In this document: positions 7,481-15,796 of the stretch, one piece after another | Layout of the letters: each line of letters opens with the position of its first letter | How positions within the stretch are numbered: the first letter of the stretch is position 1 | NCBI GenBank assembly: GCA_000434675.1 | Contig: HF988635.1 | Span: 56,943 to 101,144, forward strand | Source of the DNA: Faecalibacterium sp. CAG:1138 | GTDB taxonomy: Bacteria > Bacillota > Clostridia > Christensenellales > CAG-917 | DNA: 44,202 bases | Direction of reading: 5' to 3' | Position numbers and translations under genes: made by a program | The notes under the pieces: model-generated | What the model saw: the letters and a program-made list of their open reading frames with translations, nothing else | Told to the model about the DNA's origin: nothing | Databases searched by the model: none

Positions 7481-7506
7481 AAATTGCCCTTCGGGGCAAT
7501 TTTTTT
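7481..7506 (+). terminator. terminator with UUCG tetraloop after trmO
   Basis: AAATTGCCC (7481-7489), loop TTCG, GGGCAATTT (7494-7502), then T to 7506. Nine perfect pairs capped by the very stable UUCG loop. Confidence 0.92.
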
Positions 7507-7523
7507 GTCGGGGCGGTTTTTGC

Positions 7524-7552
7524 TTGAAAATTTTCGGGTTATATAATATAAT
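7524..7552 (+). promoter_or_regulatory. promoter of the DUF4250-tex unit
   Basis: TTGAAA (7524-7529), 17 bases, TATAAT (7547-7552). A second overlapping arrangement, TTGCTT (7520-7525) to TATAAT (7542-7547), is also possible because TATAATATAAT contains two -10 boxes. Confidence 0.8.
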
Positions 7553-7586
7553 GAACGTAGTATTGTTTTAAGGAGTCGATAATTTT

Positions 7587-7769
7587 ATGGTTCTTCCGAG
7601 TGATCCGTTTATGCTGCTTAGCGTAGTCAACACCAAGCTCAGAGATTTTTATCCGTCGCCGGAGGCTCTTGCCGAGGGCGAGGACCTTTCGGCCGAGGAA
7701 ATCACGGAAAAACTGCTGAAAATCGGCTACGTTTACGACAAAAAACTAAATAGATTTACAACAAAATAA
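7587..7769 (+). CDS. DUF4250 domain-containing small protein
   Basis: A 60-residue cytoplasmic protein of a family common in Clostridia but without a known function. It shows the family pattern: LPSDPFMLLSVVNTKLRDFYPS at the start, an acidic middle (EGEDLSAEEITEKLL) and GYVYDKKLNRF at the end. AGGAG (7571-7575) stands 11 bases before the ATG, and the gene has its own double promoter. It lies 13 bp upstream of tex and is probably co-transcribed with it. Confidence 0.85.
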   Translation: MVLPSDPFMLLSVVNTKLRDFYPSPEALAEGEDLSAEEITEKLLKIGYVYDKKLNRFTTK

Positions 7770-7782
7770 GGTAGGTACAATT

Positions 7783-10098
7783 ATGGATTTTGGCAAAGTT
7801 TTGTCCGAAGAATTCAAAATCAGGGAAGACTATTCCCGCAACATCATTATGCTGATCGAAGAGGGCAACACCATTCCGTTCATCGCGCGTTACAGAAAAG
7901 AGATGCACGGCACTTGCGACGATCAGGTGCTCAGGGAATTTGCGGACAGATTGAAATATCTTCAGAACCTGCAGAAAAGAAAAGACGAGGTTACTTCGTC
8001 GATCGAACAGCAGGGCAAGCTGACGGACGAAATAGTCGAGGCGTTGGATAAGGCTCGCACTATGACCGAGGTGGAGGACATTTACCGCCCGTATAAGCAA
8101 AAACGCAAAACGCGCGCTTCGGTGGCGGTTGAAAAAGGCTTGAAACCGCTGGCGGACGTTATCTACGCGCAGGAGCTTAAGTCGGGCGACGTTTTGGCGC
8201 TGGCAAAGGATTACGTGGACGAAGAAAAAGGCGTGAACTCGCCTGAAGACGCGCTTGCGGGAGCAAAGGACATCATTGCGGAGCTTATCAGCGACGACGC
8301 CGCTTTGAGAAAAACGCTGCGCTCAATTCTGGTGGATAAAGCCGTCGTTTCCACAAAACTTCTGGAGGCGGAAAACAGCAAGACGTACGATATGTACGCC
8401 GATTATTCCGAACCGGTGAAAACCATTCCGTCCCATAGAATTCTGGCTATAAACCGCGGCGAAAAGGAAAAATGCCTGAAGGTGTCGGTGGACGTTGACG
8501 ACGACGTTTGCCTTGCCGCAATCTATTCGGCTCACATAAAGGGCGACAGCATCTTCAAATCCGTTATGGAAGACGTGGCGGCGGACAGCTTTAAGCGTCT
8601 TATCTTCCCGTCGGTTTCCAACGAAGTCAGAAACGACCTTACGGATAAGGCCGACGAGCAGGCAATAAAAATGTTCGAGGTCAACCTTAAACCGCTTCTC
8701 ATGCAACCGCCGCTTAAGGGTAAGACCATTCTGGCCGTGGACCCTGCGTACAGAACGGGTTGCAAAATTGCGGTTATAGATAAAAACGGCAACGTTCTGG
8801 ATACGGGCGTGGTTTATCCGACTCCGCCGCAATCAAAAATCGAGGAGAGCGAAAGAATCCTCACCAGAATGATTCAGAAACATTCCGTCGACGTCATCAG
8901 CATCGGCAACGGCACCGCATCCAAGGAAGCGGAAATTTTCGTTTCCGACCTCATCAAGGTGTGCGGCAGACCGGTCAGCTACGCCGTGGTCAACGAGGCG
9001 GGCGCTTCCGTTTATTCCGCATCGAAGCTTGGGGCGGAAGAATTCCCTGAATTCGACGTAAGCTTAAGGAGCGCGGTGAGCATCGCGAGAAGGCTTCAGG
9101 ATCCGCTGGCAGAGCTTATCAAAATCGACGTCAAGAGCATCGGCGTGGGACAATATCAGCACGATATGCCGCAAAATCGCCTCACGGAAGTGCTGGAAGG
9201 CGTGGTGGAAGACTGCGTTAACAGCGTGGGCGTGGACCTCAATACGGCGTCGGTCAGTTTGCTCAGCTACGTTTCGGGACTTAATTCGGGCGTGGCCAAA
9301 AAAATTGTGGAATACCGTCAGGAAAACGCTTTTACCGAGCGCAAACAGCTGCTTAAAGTGCCGAAACTGGGCGCAAAAGCGTACGAACAATGCGCGGGCT
9401 TTTTGAGAATACCCGGCGGAAAGAACGTTTTGGACAATACCTCGGTGCACCCTGAATCCTACGACGCGGCCCTGAAGCTTCTGGACCTTTGCGGATTTAC
9501 GCTGGAGGACGTTAAGGCGGGAAGACTCGGCGACCTCAAGAACAAGGTTGAAAGAGAAGGCATAGAAAAAGTGGCTTTCGTGGTGGGCGTAGGCGTGCCG
9601 ACACTTGAGGACATCATCACCGAAATCGTTAAGCCGGGAAGAGACGTTCGCGACAGCTTGCCGACTCCGGTTTTGAGAAGCGACCTTTTAGACATTAAGG
9701 ACCTTAAACCGGGTATGGAGCTTGACGGCGTGGTCAGAAACGTTATAGACTTCGGCGTGTTCGTGGACATCGGCGTGCATCAGGACGGACTCGTGCACAT
9801 TTCCCAGATTGCCGACGGATACATTTCGCACCCGTCGGAGGTTCTGAGCGTGGGACAAAGCGTTACGGTGAAAGTGCTGGACGTCGACCTAGTGAAAAAG
9901 AAAATTTCGCTTACCCTCAAAACCTCGAAAAATCCGTACGGTATGAAGAAAAAAGAGGACGTTGCGCGCCAGGAAAGACGTTCGCAACCGAATCGCCAAA
10001 ACGACAAGAATCGTCAGAATCGCCCGGATAACCGAAAAAAGGAAGAACAGAAAACGTATACGCTTCAGGACCTTCTAAATAAATACAACAAACATTAA
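7783..10098 (+). CDS. tex: Tex family RNA-binding transcription accessory protein
   Basis: Tex proteins bind nucleic acids and influence transcription and RNA turnover. The 771-residue protein has the normal length and domain order: an N-terminal helical domain beginning EEFKIREDYSRNIIMLIEEGNTIPFIARYRKE, then DIYRPYKQKRKTRAS, a YqgF/RuvC-like fold from about residue 314 (ILAVDPAYRTGCKIAVID), tandem helix-hairpin-helix segments around 470-560 (LLSYVSGLNSGVAKKIVEYR), and a C-terminal S1 domain from about 643 (PGMELDGVVRNVIDFGVFVDIG...LVHISQIA). A basic, Asn/Gln/Arg-rich tail (about 725-755) follows the S1 domain, probably an additional RNA contact. Start supported by AAGG/AGG shortly before the ATG. 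Confidence 0.95.
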   Translation: MDFGKVLSEEFKIREDYSRNIIMLIEEGNTIPFIARYRKEMHGTCDDQVLREFADRLKYLQNLQKRKDEVTSSIEQQGKLTDEIVEALDKARTMTEVEDIYRPYKQKRKTRASVAVEKGLKPLADVIYAQELKSGDVLALAKDYVDEEKGVNSPEDALAGAKDIIAELISDDAALRKTLRSILVDKAVVSTKLLEAENSKTYDMYADYSEPVKTIPSHRILAINRGEKEKCLKVSVDVDDDVCLAAIYSAHIKGDSIFKSVMEDVAADSFKRLIFPSVSNEVRNDLTDKADEQAIKMFEVNLKPLLMQPPLKGKTILAVDPAYRTGCKIAVIDKNGNVLDTGVVYPTPPQSKIEESERILTRMIQKHSVDVISIGNGTASKEAEIFVSDLIKVCGRPVSYAVVNEAGASVYSASKLGAEEFPEFDVSLRSAVSIARRLQDPLAELIKIDVKSIGVGQYQHDMPQNRLTEVLEGVVEDCVNSVGVDLNTASVSLLSYVSGLNSGVAKKIVEYRQENAFTERKQLLKVPKLGAKAYEQCAGFLRIPGGKNVLDNTSVHPESYDAALKLLDLCGFTLEDVKAGRLGDLKNKVEREGIEKVAFVVGVGVPTLEDIITEIVKPGRDVRDSLPTPVLRSDLLDIKDLKPGMELDGVVRNVIDFGVFVDIGVHQDGLVHISQIADGYISHPSEVLSVGQSVTVKVLDVDLVKKKISLTLKTSKNPYGMKKKEDVARQERRSQPNRQNDKNRQNRPDNRKKEEQKTYTLQDLLNKYNKH

Positions 10099-10107
10099 AC
10101 TAAACCG

Positions 10108-10518
10108 ATGAAAAAGATTTATTTTGCTGCCTCGATAAGAGGCGGCAGAGAGGACGGACCGCTGTACGCCGAAATTGTAGAGTTTTTGAAAAAGCGCGCG
10201 GTGGTGCTGACGGAGCATATAGGACTTGAAAGCGTTTGTTCGTCCGAAAAATTTATGACAGACGAACAAATTTACCTGCGCGACAGGGCGTGGCTGGAGC
10301 AGGCGGACTTGGTGATTGCGGAGGTAAGCGTTACGTCGCTCGGCGTGGGCTACGAGTTGGGACTTGCCGAGGCGCTCGGGAAACCCGTTTTCGTGTTCTA
10401 TCGGAAAAACGCGGACAAAAAATTGTCGGCCATGATTTCGGGCGATAAATATTTTGGCGTCAGGGTTTACGACGACAAAGAGAGCCTGATGGCGGAGCTT
10501 GAAAAAATCGTAGGATAA
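10108..10518 (+). CDS. DNPH1 (Rcl)-like 2'-deoxynucleoside 5'-phosphate N-hydrolase
   Basis: The family splits deoxynucleoside monophosphates into base and deoxyribose 5-phosphate and so cleans the nucleotide pool. The 136-residue protein closely follows the Rcl pattern: IYFAASIRGGREDGPLY at the N-terminus (phosphate-binding segment), VVLTEHIG near residue 33, RDRAWLEQADLVIAEVS at 58-74 and SLGVGYELGLAEALGKPVFVFYR at 77 on, where Glu83 corresponds to the catalytic glutamate of the nucleoside 2-deoxyribosyltransferase fold. A 2-deoxyribosyltransferase activity cannot be excluded, but the SIRGGRED start favours the hydrolase branch. It starts nine bases after tex and precedes a PPC-domain gene. 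Confidence 0.8.
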   Translation: MKKIYFAASIRGGREDGPLYAEIVEFLKKRAVVLTEHIGLESVCSSEKFMTDEQIYLRDRAWLEQADLVIAEVSVTSLGVGYELGLAEALGKPVFVFYRKNADKKLSAMISGDKYFGVRVYDDKESLMAELEKIVG

Positions 10519-10536
10519 ATAAAAAGGAGAACGATT

Positions 10537-10977
10537 ATGGTTTATAAGAGAAGCGGCAACGCGATTATTTTGAGACCGGAACTTGGAGAAGACATCGTGG
10601 AGTGCCTGAAAAGACTGATGAACGAAGAAGGACTGCTTTCGGCGTCCGTAGTCGGAATAGGCGGCACGAGCGACGCGAAAATCGGACTTTACGACCTCGA
10701 TAAAAAGAAATACGACTTCAGGCAGGTGAATAAGTTTTCGGAAATCACCTCGATCGTTGGAAACCTCAGCCGCAAAAACGGAGAACCGTACGTCCATCTG
10801 CACGTTACGCTGTTTAACGAGGACGGCCTTACGGGCGGGCATCTGGCGTCCGCAACCGTTTCCGCTACGGCCGAAATTTACGTTACGGCGACGGATATTA
10901 AGGCGGAAAGAGAGGCTTACGAGCCGCTCGGACTGAACCATCTGGCGTTCGAGGACGCAAAAATCGTGAAAATTTAG
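10537..10977 (+). CDS. PPC/DUF296 domain protein
   Basis: A 146-residue protein of the plant-and-prokaryote-conserved (PPC, DUF296) family, trimeric proteins of unclear biochemical role in bacteria. The metal-binding motif is visible as PYVHLHVTLFNEDGLTGGHL, with His87, His89 and His102 placed as in the family; the segments VVGIGGTSDAKIGLYD and FSEITSIVGNLS are also typical. AAGGAGA lies shortly before the ATG. It is 18 bp downstream of the DNPH1-like gene, probably in one unit with tex. In plants this domain is joined to AT-hooks; none are present here. Confidence 0.85.
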   Translation: MVYKRSGNAIILRPELGEDIVECLKRLMNEEGLLSASVVGIGGTSDAKIGLYDLDKKKYDFRQVNKFSEITSIVGNLSRKNGEPYVHLHVTLFNEDGLTGGHLASATVSATAEIYVTATDIKAEREAYEPLGLNHLAFEDAKIVKI

Positions 10978-11018
10978 TAAGTAACATATTTAATACGTTT
11001 GATATGGGAGGGCCGGAT

Positions 11019-12479
11019 ATGAAAAAATCAGTTAAAATCGTTGCAATTCTGACGGTTTTGGTTATGGGCGTTCTGACGGTGCTGTCCGCTTGCGACGGCA
11101 ATAAGCCGAAACCCGAAAAAAAGGCCATAATTATGGTTACCGCGCTTATGAGCGGCGGACTCTACGACAAGGCCACGGGCGAAAATCTGTGGGATCCGCT
11201 GCCTGAAGAGTACGAAATGATTTCGGTGCTGGAGGACGGGATCGAATCGTTCGTCTTAAAGCTTGTTGCGGCAAAGGACGAGAACGGCCAGCCGCTTCTG
11301 AAAAACCTCGTGGACAGATACGTTCAGCCGATTCTGGAAAAGAAAGAGGACAAATCGAACCTCATCTGGAGTCTGGCGCAAGATCAGTACGGAGTTGGAA
11401 ATAACCCCGACGTTACGCCTGCAAACGGCGTCGACAGCAAAATCAGCCACGGAGTGCTGGCGGCGTATAAGCCGATGATGGAAGATCTGGACGCAGATTA
11501 TTTTAAGGATTATACCGTTGCTACCTTTAATTACGACTGGCGCATCGATAACAGAGAAAACAGCCGTCTTTTGGAGGAATACATAAATGAAAACGGCTTC
11601 ACTAACGTCGTTTTTATGAGCCATAGTATGGGCGGCATGGTGGTTTCCGGATACCTCGCAAGAAGCGAAGAAAACCGCAAAAAGGTGGACGCATATCTTT
11701 CATACGCGGGCGCTTTTATGGGAAGTCTGGACGCGCTCACTTACCTCAACGATCCGTGGAGCTTTTTAAGAGGCATGGGCATTGATAAGGAACAAATAGG
11801 CGAAATGCTTTCTAACCCTGCAATATCCGGCGTTTTAAGCAGCGTGGGACTTAACGTTGACGAAAAAGTCGTGGAGGACCTTATGGACAACGTGGCAACT
11901 CCGTTTTTGCAGAACATGACTTCGGTCATTCAGTTGCTGCCGACGTGGGAATATCTGTCAAGCGAACAATACGGCGAGGGCGAAGGCATCTGCATCGACG
12001 GCGAACTTATAAAATCGAAAGACGAACTTTACGAGTATTATTGCACTCGTGATTGGGCGTTTCTGCGCGATGAGAACGGAAACAAGATTTCCGACGGAAA
12101 GGGCGGATTCAAGCTTAAACCGGCTGTCGAGAGCCTCAGAGAATTCCACGACGGACTTTACGTCAGGTTGGATAGCGGCGAAAAAGTGTTCGCTTCGCAC
12201 ACCGTGAACGCCTATTACTTCGTCGGCAACAATCTGCAAACCAGAGTTACCTACAACGACATCACCGGCGGCATCGACGAATACGGCAAGAAACCTGCGG
12301 GCGACGGCGTGGTTCCGTACTACAGCGCAATCCCGGGCTATACCACCGCCGAAATCGAGGCTATGAAACAAAACGGCCACGTTATCGAATACAGCGAAGG
12401 GCACTTCGAGGTAGGTTGCAAATGGTCGATGACTCAGGAAGACGTTTACAAAATTCTTGAAGCGGAAACGGCCAAATAA
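11019..12479 (+). CDS. lipase-like lipoprotein (LCAT-type alpha/beta hydrolase)
   Basis: A 486-residue surface lipoprotein with signal peptide KKSVKIVAILTVLVMGVLTV and lipobox LSAC (Cys25). The mature part has an alpha/beta-hydrolase fold: FNYDWRIDNRENSRLLEEYI, then NVVFMSHSMGGMVVSGYLARS with the nucleophile Ser203 in S-H-S-M-G-G, and GDGVVPYYSAIPGY plus a C-terminal EGHFEVGC that may supply the acidic and histidine residues. This arrangement is that of lecithin:cholesterol acyltransferase-like lipases. The ATG at 11019 is preferred over 11004 because GGGAGG (11007-11012) lies six bases before it and the signal then starts with MKK. It overlaps ybaK by one base (TAATG). Natural substrate unknown; an esterase or phospholipase role is possible. 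Confidence 0.8.
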   Translation: MKKSVKIVAILTVLVMGVLTVLSACDGNKPKPEKKAIIMVTALMSGGLYDKATGENLWDPLPEEYEMISVLEDGIESFVLKLVAAKDENGQPLLKNLVDRYVQPILEKKEDKSNLIWSLAQDQYGVGNNPDVTPANGVDSKISHGVLAAYKPMMEDLDADYFKDYTVATFNYDWRIDNRENSRLLEEYINENGFTNVVFMSHSMGGMVVSGYLARSEENRKKVDAYLSYAGAFMGSLDALTYLNDPWSFLRGMGIDKEQIGEMLSNPAISGVLSSVGLNVDEKVVEDLMDNVATPFLQNMTSVIQLLPTWEYLSSEQYGEGEGICIDGELIKSKDELYEYYCTRDWAFLRDENGNKISDGKGGFKLKPAVESLREFHDGLYVRLDSGEKVFASHTVNAYYFVGNNLQTRVTYNDITGGIDEYGKKPAGDGVVPYYSAIPGYTTAEIEAMKQNGHVIEYSEGHFEVGCKWSMTQEDVYKILEAETAK

Positions 12480-12943
12480 TGGAAAAAACCAACGTTATGC
12501 GCCTTTTGGACGCGGCGAAGATCAGTTACGTTGCGAGGAGCTATAACCCCGAAATTACCGACGGAAAACTGGTTGCTGACGCCGTGGGGCAGGAACGGGA
12601 AAGAGTGTTCAAAACCTTGGTCGCCGTTTCGAATACCGCGGAAAAGTTGGTGTTCGTTATTCCCGTGTCCACGACGCTGGACCTCAAAAAGGCCGCGAAG
12701 GCCGCGGGGGTGAAATCGGTGGAAATGCTGCCGCAGGCCGAATTGCTGCCTCTTACGGGATACGTTCACGGCGGCTGCTCGCCGATAGGTATGAAAAAAC
12801 AGTTCCGCACCTTCGTGGACGAGACTGCCGAGCTTTGGGACAGCATAGTTTTCAGCGCGGGAAGGCGCGGCTGTCAAGTTGATATGGATCCGAATAAACT
12901 TGTCGAATTGGTTTCGGCCTCGTTTTGGGACCTTACGAATTAG
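12479..12943 (+). CDS. ybaK: YbaK/EbsC family Cys-tRNA(Pro) deacylase-like protein
   Basis: Trans-editing domain that hydrolyses mischarged Cys-tRNA(Pro) and related species. The 154-residue single-domain protein shows VFKTLVAVSNTAEKLVFVIPV (the conserved K-T-L-V segment, with the lysine essential in the family), HGGCSPIGMKKQFRTFVDETA and IVFSAGRRGCQVDMDP, which are standard YbaK blocks. The start codon shares one base with the previous stop (TAATG), indicating coupling to the lipase-like gene. Nothing in the sequence separates YbaK from close editing relatives, so the exact tRNA is inferred from family. Confidence 0.88.
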   Translation: MEKTNVMRLLDAAKISYVARSYNPEITDGKLVADAVGQERERVFKTLVAVSNTAEKLVFVIPVSTTLDLKKAAKAAGVKSVEMLPQAELLPLTGYVHGGCSPIGMKKQFRTFVDETAELWDSIVFSAGRRGCQVDMDPNKLVELVSASFWDLTN

Positions 12944-12950
12944 AACGAAT

Positions 12951-13676
12951 ATGAAAGATCTGGATTTTTTGTTGTCGCTTGCGGCGGAAGCCGAAGAAAT
13001 CGTGGCAAAAACGCCCGTTGTGGCCAAGGAAAAAGGCGTGGGCGACGTCGTGACGTCGGTAGATACCGCGGTTGAAAAACATATCATTTCGAGAATAAGG
13101 GAGGCCTATCCCGATTTTGACATCGTAAGCGAGGAATTCGGCAGCGAAAACCGCCTGACGGATAACTGCTTTGTGGTGGATCCTATCGACGGAACGGCGA
13201 ATTTTGCGGGCGGTCAGTTCAACTGGGGCGTGCAGATTGCCGTGATAAGAAACGGAAAAACCGTGGCGAGCGTGGTGGATTTGCCGGCCGTGGGCGAAAT
13301 ATATTTTGCCGACGAAACGGGCGCGTACCTGAACGGGAAAAGAATTTCGGTGTCCGCAGCCACCGCGAAAAACGCACCGTACACCATTGACGGATGGGGC
13401 GATTTCGACAAACCGGAAATTATGAAAAACGTTGCCCCGGTGACCAAGAGATTCAGGGATTTCGGCGCGATTTCCGTGTCGTTTGCGGCTCTTTCCAAAG
13501 GAGCGACGGTGGGACATATATTTCTAAAAGACAATCCGTGGGACATCGTGCCTGGGCTGTTTCTGGCAGAAATGGCCGGCGCAAAAAGCGTTTGGGATAA
13601 GGACGGATTTTTGGTGGCGGCAAACTCGGAAGAAACGTTGAAACTTTTGCACAACGCAGTGAAAAAGACGCTTTAA
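12951..13676 (+). CDS. inositol monophosphatase family protein (SuhB-like)
   Basis: Mg2+-dependent phosphatase of the inositol monophosphatase superfamily, 241 residues. All active-site blocks are present: KGVGDVVTSVDTAVEK, Glu61-Glu62 in DIVSEEFG, FVVDPIDGTANF with Asp77 and Asp80, and NPWDIVPG with Asp198. Family members act on inositol phosphates, bisphosphorylated nucleotides or sugar phosphates, and the sequence does not decide among them. The ATG at 12951 lies seven bases after the ybaK stop; a weak ribosome site fits translational coupling. A longer in-frame ORF from 12879 would overlap ybaK and adds unrelated residues, so it is rejected. Confidence 0.88.
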   Translation: MKDLDFLLSLAAEAEEIVAKTPVVAKEKGVGDVVTSVDTAVEKHIISRIREAYPDFDIVSEEFGSENRLTDNCFVVDPIDGTANFAGGQFNWGVQIAVIRNGKTVASVVDLPAVGEIYFADETGAYLNGKRISVSAATAKNAPYTIDGWGDFDKPEIMKNVAPVTKRFRDFGAISVSFAALSKGATVGHIFLKDNPWDIVPGLFLAEMAGAKSVWDKDGFLVAANSEETLKLLHNAVKKTL

Positions 13677-13739
13677 CAATATAATTCAACAAGATAAAAC
13701 GCCGTTATAGGGCGGCGACATACCAAGGAGGAAAAAGCT

Positions 13740-14804
13740 ATGTGGCTTTTATACGCGCTCCTGGCGCTTTTGTTCTGGAGCGGCAGCGACATTTTTACCA
13801 AAATCGGAACGTCTCAAAAAGATAAGCTCAGTCAATGGAAAGTTGGCATCGCGGTGGGCCTGGTTATGGGCGCGCATGCGGTTATCGAAATTATTAAAGG
13901 CGTGCCGATAAGCTGGAACGTGATCGTTCTTTATCTTCCGGCGTCGGCGCTTTATATCGCGGCAATGATCGTGGGATACGTGGGCCTTAGATATATCGAG
14001 CTTTCCATTTCGTCGCCTATCTGCAACGGCAGCGGCGCGGTGGCCTGCATCTTTTTGCTGGTGTTTTTGAGGGAAATCCCGGATACGCTCAGCATAATAG
14101 GAATCGTGTGCGTTTGCTCGGCTGTTATCGCTCTCGGCTTCGTGGAAAAAAAAGAGGACGAAGAAGCGCGCCTTTTAAGGCAACAGAAGGGCAACCATAA
14201 ATACGCAAAAAGCGTTCTCGCAATCGCTTTGCCGGTGGCGTACTGCTTCATCGACGCCGCAGGCACCGTGGCGGACAGCTTGATTTTGCAAAATACCGAC
14301 AAAATTTTGCAAGGATTTCAGATTGCCGAAGGCGTGGACACCGAGGAATTGGCGGCAAACGTATGCAACGTCGCGTACGAGCTGACCTGGGCATTTATGG
14401 GACTGGTGTCGCTGGCGGTGGTTCTTTTAAAAACGAAACCCGTCAGAAAACTTCAGGAAGGCGAAACCGTCGGCGTTTTGGAGAATGGCGACGTCGAAAA
14501 GGAATTTACCGTCGGCAAAAACAGATATTGCCGCGTTGTGCCTAACGCAAAAAGGCTCCTGAAAGAAGGCGGACCGAGAATCCTCGGCGGCATTTCGGAA
14601 ACCGTGGGACAGCTCTTTTACATTTTCGCGCTTGCAAAAAACGCGCCGCTCGCCGCGCCGATAATTGCGTCGTACTGCGTGCTGAGCATGGTGTGGTCGG
14701 CAATATTTTTGAAAGAAAAACTGTCGTGGAAACACTATATCGTCATCGGCGTTACGGTGGTTGGCATAGTGCTGTTCGGAATATCCGAAGGCTTGGCGGA
14801 ATAA
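13740..14804 (+). CDS. EamA (DMT superfamily) transporter
   Basis: Ten-segment drug/metabolite transporter of 354 residues. It begins WLLYALLALLFWSGSDIFTKIG and ends with the second EamA half (APIIASYCVLSMVWSAIFLKEKLS, then IVIGVTVVGIVLFGISEGLAE). A hydrophilic stretch of about 85 residues (roughly 195-280) separates the halves, making it longer than the usual 300. AGGAGG (13725-13730) precedes the ATG. Its last 12 codons, including the stop, occur a second time at 15797-15832 beyond the mrr insert, so the original terminator (15853-15885) is now about 1 kb away. Substrate unknown. Confidence 0.88.
   Translation: MWLLYALLALLFWSGSDIFTKIGTSQKDKLSQWKVGIAVGLVMGAHAVIEIIKGVPISWNVIVLYLPASALYIAAMIVGYVGLRYIELSISSPICNGSGAVACIFLLVFLREIPDTLSIIGIVCVCSAVIALGFVEKKEDEEARLLRQQKGNHKYAKSVLAIALPVAYCFIDAAGTVADSLILQNTDKILQGFQIAEGVDTEELAANVCNVAYELTWAFMGLVSLAVVLLKTKPVRKLQEGETVGVLENGDVEKEFTVGKNRYCRVVPNAKRLLKEGGPRILGGISETVGQLFYIFALAKNAPLAAPIIASYCVLSMVWSAIFLKEKLSWKHYIVIGVTVVGIVLFGISEGLAE
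14769..14804 (+). repeat. 36-bp direct repeat, copy 1 (inside EamA gene)
   Basis: Runs from GTGCTGTTCG to GGCGGAATAA and encodes VLFGISEGLAE plus stop, in frame with the transporter. Identical over all 36 bases to copy 2; the flanking bases differ on both sides (A/C on the left, T/A on the right). Confidence 0.97.
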
Positions 14805-14811
14805 TGCAATC

Positions 14812-14840
14812 TTGTGTTGTCAATGTATTCAAAATATAAG
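14812..14840 (+). promoter_or_regulatory. promoter of mrr within the insert
   Basis: TTGTGT (14812-14817), 17 bases, TATAAG (14835-14840). Both boxes lie in the inserted DNA, so the cassette brings its own expression signal. Confidence 0.6.
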
Positions 14841-14864
14841 CAAAATTAAGGAGAGAAATAGAAA

Positions 14865-15776
14865 ATGGAACAACCGAAGTATTATGAGTATATGCTTCCG
14901 GAATTGCAAATACTTAAAGATAAAAAAGTTTATGCAAGGAATGATTTAATCGAATTAGCAGCCGAAAAGCTGAAAGTATCGGAAGAACAAAAAAGAGAAA
15001 TGATTAACTCCGGTTCTCCTAGATATTTAGGAAGAGGTGGTTGGGGATTAACCTATTTAAAACAAGCCGGTTTGGTGTCAAGTCCTAAAAGAGGGTCGTT
15101 TGAAATTACAGATGCAGGATTGGATTTCTTAAGTAAGCATACATCTTCCATTTCGGTGGAAGATTTGAAACAGTTTCCAAGTTTTATGGAATTTCAAAAA
15201 AGATCAAATAAGGACGATGAAAATCAAGTTGTTGCTATTGATTCGGAAATCACTCCAGATGAACAAATACAAGTTGCTTTCAATAGTTTAAAACAAGATG
15301 TTTGCGATCAATTATTAAGTAAAATTTTGGAAAACAATCCATATTCATTTGAAAAATTGGTGATTGATTTAGTCGTTGCAATGGGGTATGGCGGAAACAT
15401 AAAAGATGCCGGAAGAGCAACGAAAAAATCCGGAGATGACGGCATAGATGGCGTAATAAATGAAGATAAATTAGGATTAGGCAAAATATATTTGCAGGCT
15501 AAGAGATATGCAAAAGATCATTTGGTTGGTTCACCAGACATACAAAATTTTATTGGTGCATTAAATTTGCAAGGAGCTAAAAAAGGAATTTTTATTACAA
15601 CATCTTCGTTTTCGGCTCCAGCACTGAAGTTAATAAATCACCCCAACAATATTGCAATCGCTTTAATTGATGGACAAAAATTGGTTGAGTATATGTTTGA
15701 ATATAATTTAGGCGTGTCAGTTAAAACGAAGTATGAAGTAAAAGAAATAGATAACGACTACTTTGATAATATTTAG
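14865..15776 (+). CDS. mrr: Mrr family restriction endonuclease (lone, probably Type IV)
   Basis: A 303-residue endonuclease predicted to cut modified or foreign DNA. The N-terminal part (about 1-95) is the winged-helix Mrr_N domain (LPELQILKD..., YLGRGGWGLTYLKQAGLVSSPKRGSFEITDAGLDFL). The C-terminal part is the Mrr_cat PD-(D/E)xK fold: FEKLVIDLVVAMGYGG, GDDGIDGVINED with the catalytic Asp, IYLQAKRY forming the Q-A-K element, and KKGIFITTSSFS. No methyltransferase or specificity gene is nearby, which fits a modification-dependent Type IV enzyme. The gene is clearly richer in A+T than its neighbours and uses AAA, ATT and TTA codons, a sign of transfer. AAGGAG (14848-14853) precedes the ATG by 11 bases. 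Confidence 0.92.
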   Translation: MEQPKYYEYMLPELQILKDKKVYARNDLIELAAEKLKVSEEQKREMINSGSPRYLGRGGWGLTYLKQAGLVSSPKRGSFEITDAGLDFLSKHTSSISVEDLKQFPSFMEFQKRSNKDDENQVVAIDSEITPDEQIQVAFNSLKQDVCDQLLSKILENNPYSFEKLVIDLVVAMGYGGNIKDAGRATKKSGDDGIDGVINEDKLGLGKIYLQAKRYAKDHLVGSPDIQNFIGALNLQGAKKGIFITTSSFSAPALKLINHPNNIAIALIDGQKLVEYMFEYNLGVSVKTKYEVKEIDNDYFDNI

Positions 15777-15796
15777 CGACAAAATTGACAAAGAAC

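Noticed and set aside
13680..13717. TATAAT (13680-13685) and a small CGCCG/CGGCG hairpin upstream of the EamA gene as promoter or terminator
   Set aside because: No -35 box at a suitable distance and no T-run after the hairpin.
14865..15776. mrr as part of a multi-gene restriction-modification system
   Set aside because: No methyltransferase or specificity gene lies nearby, and Mrr enzymes act on modified DNA without a partner.
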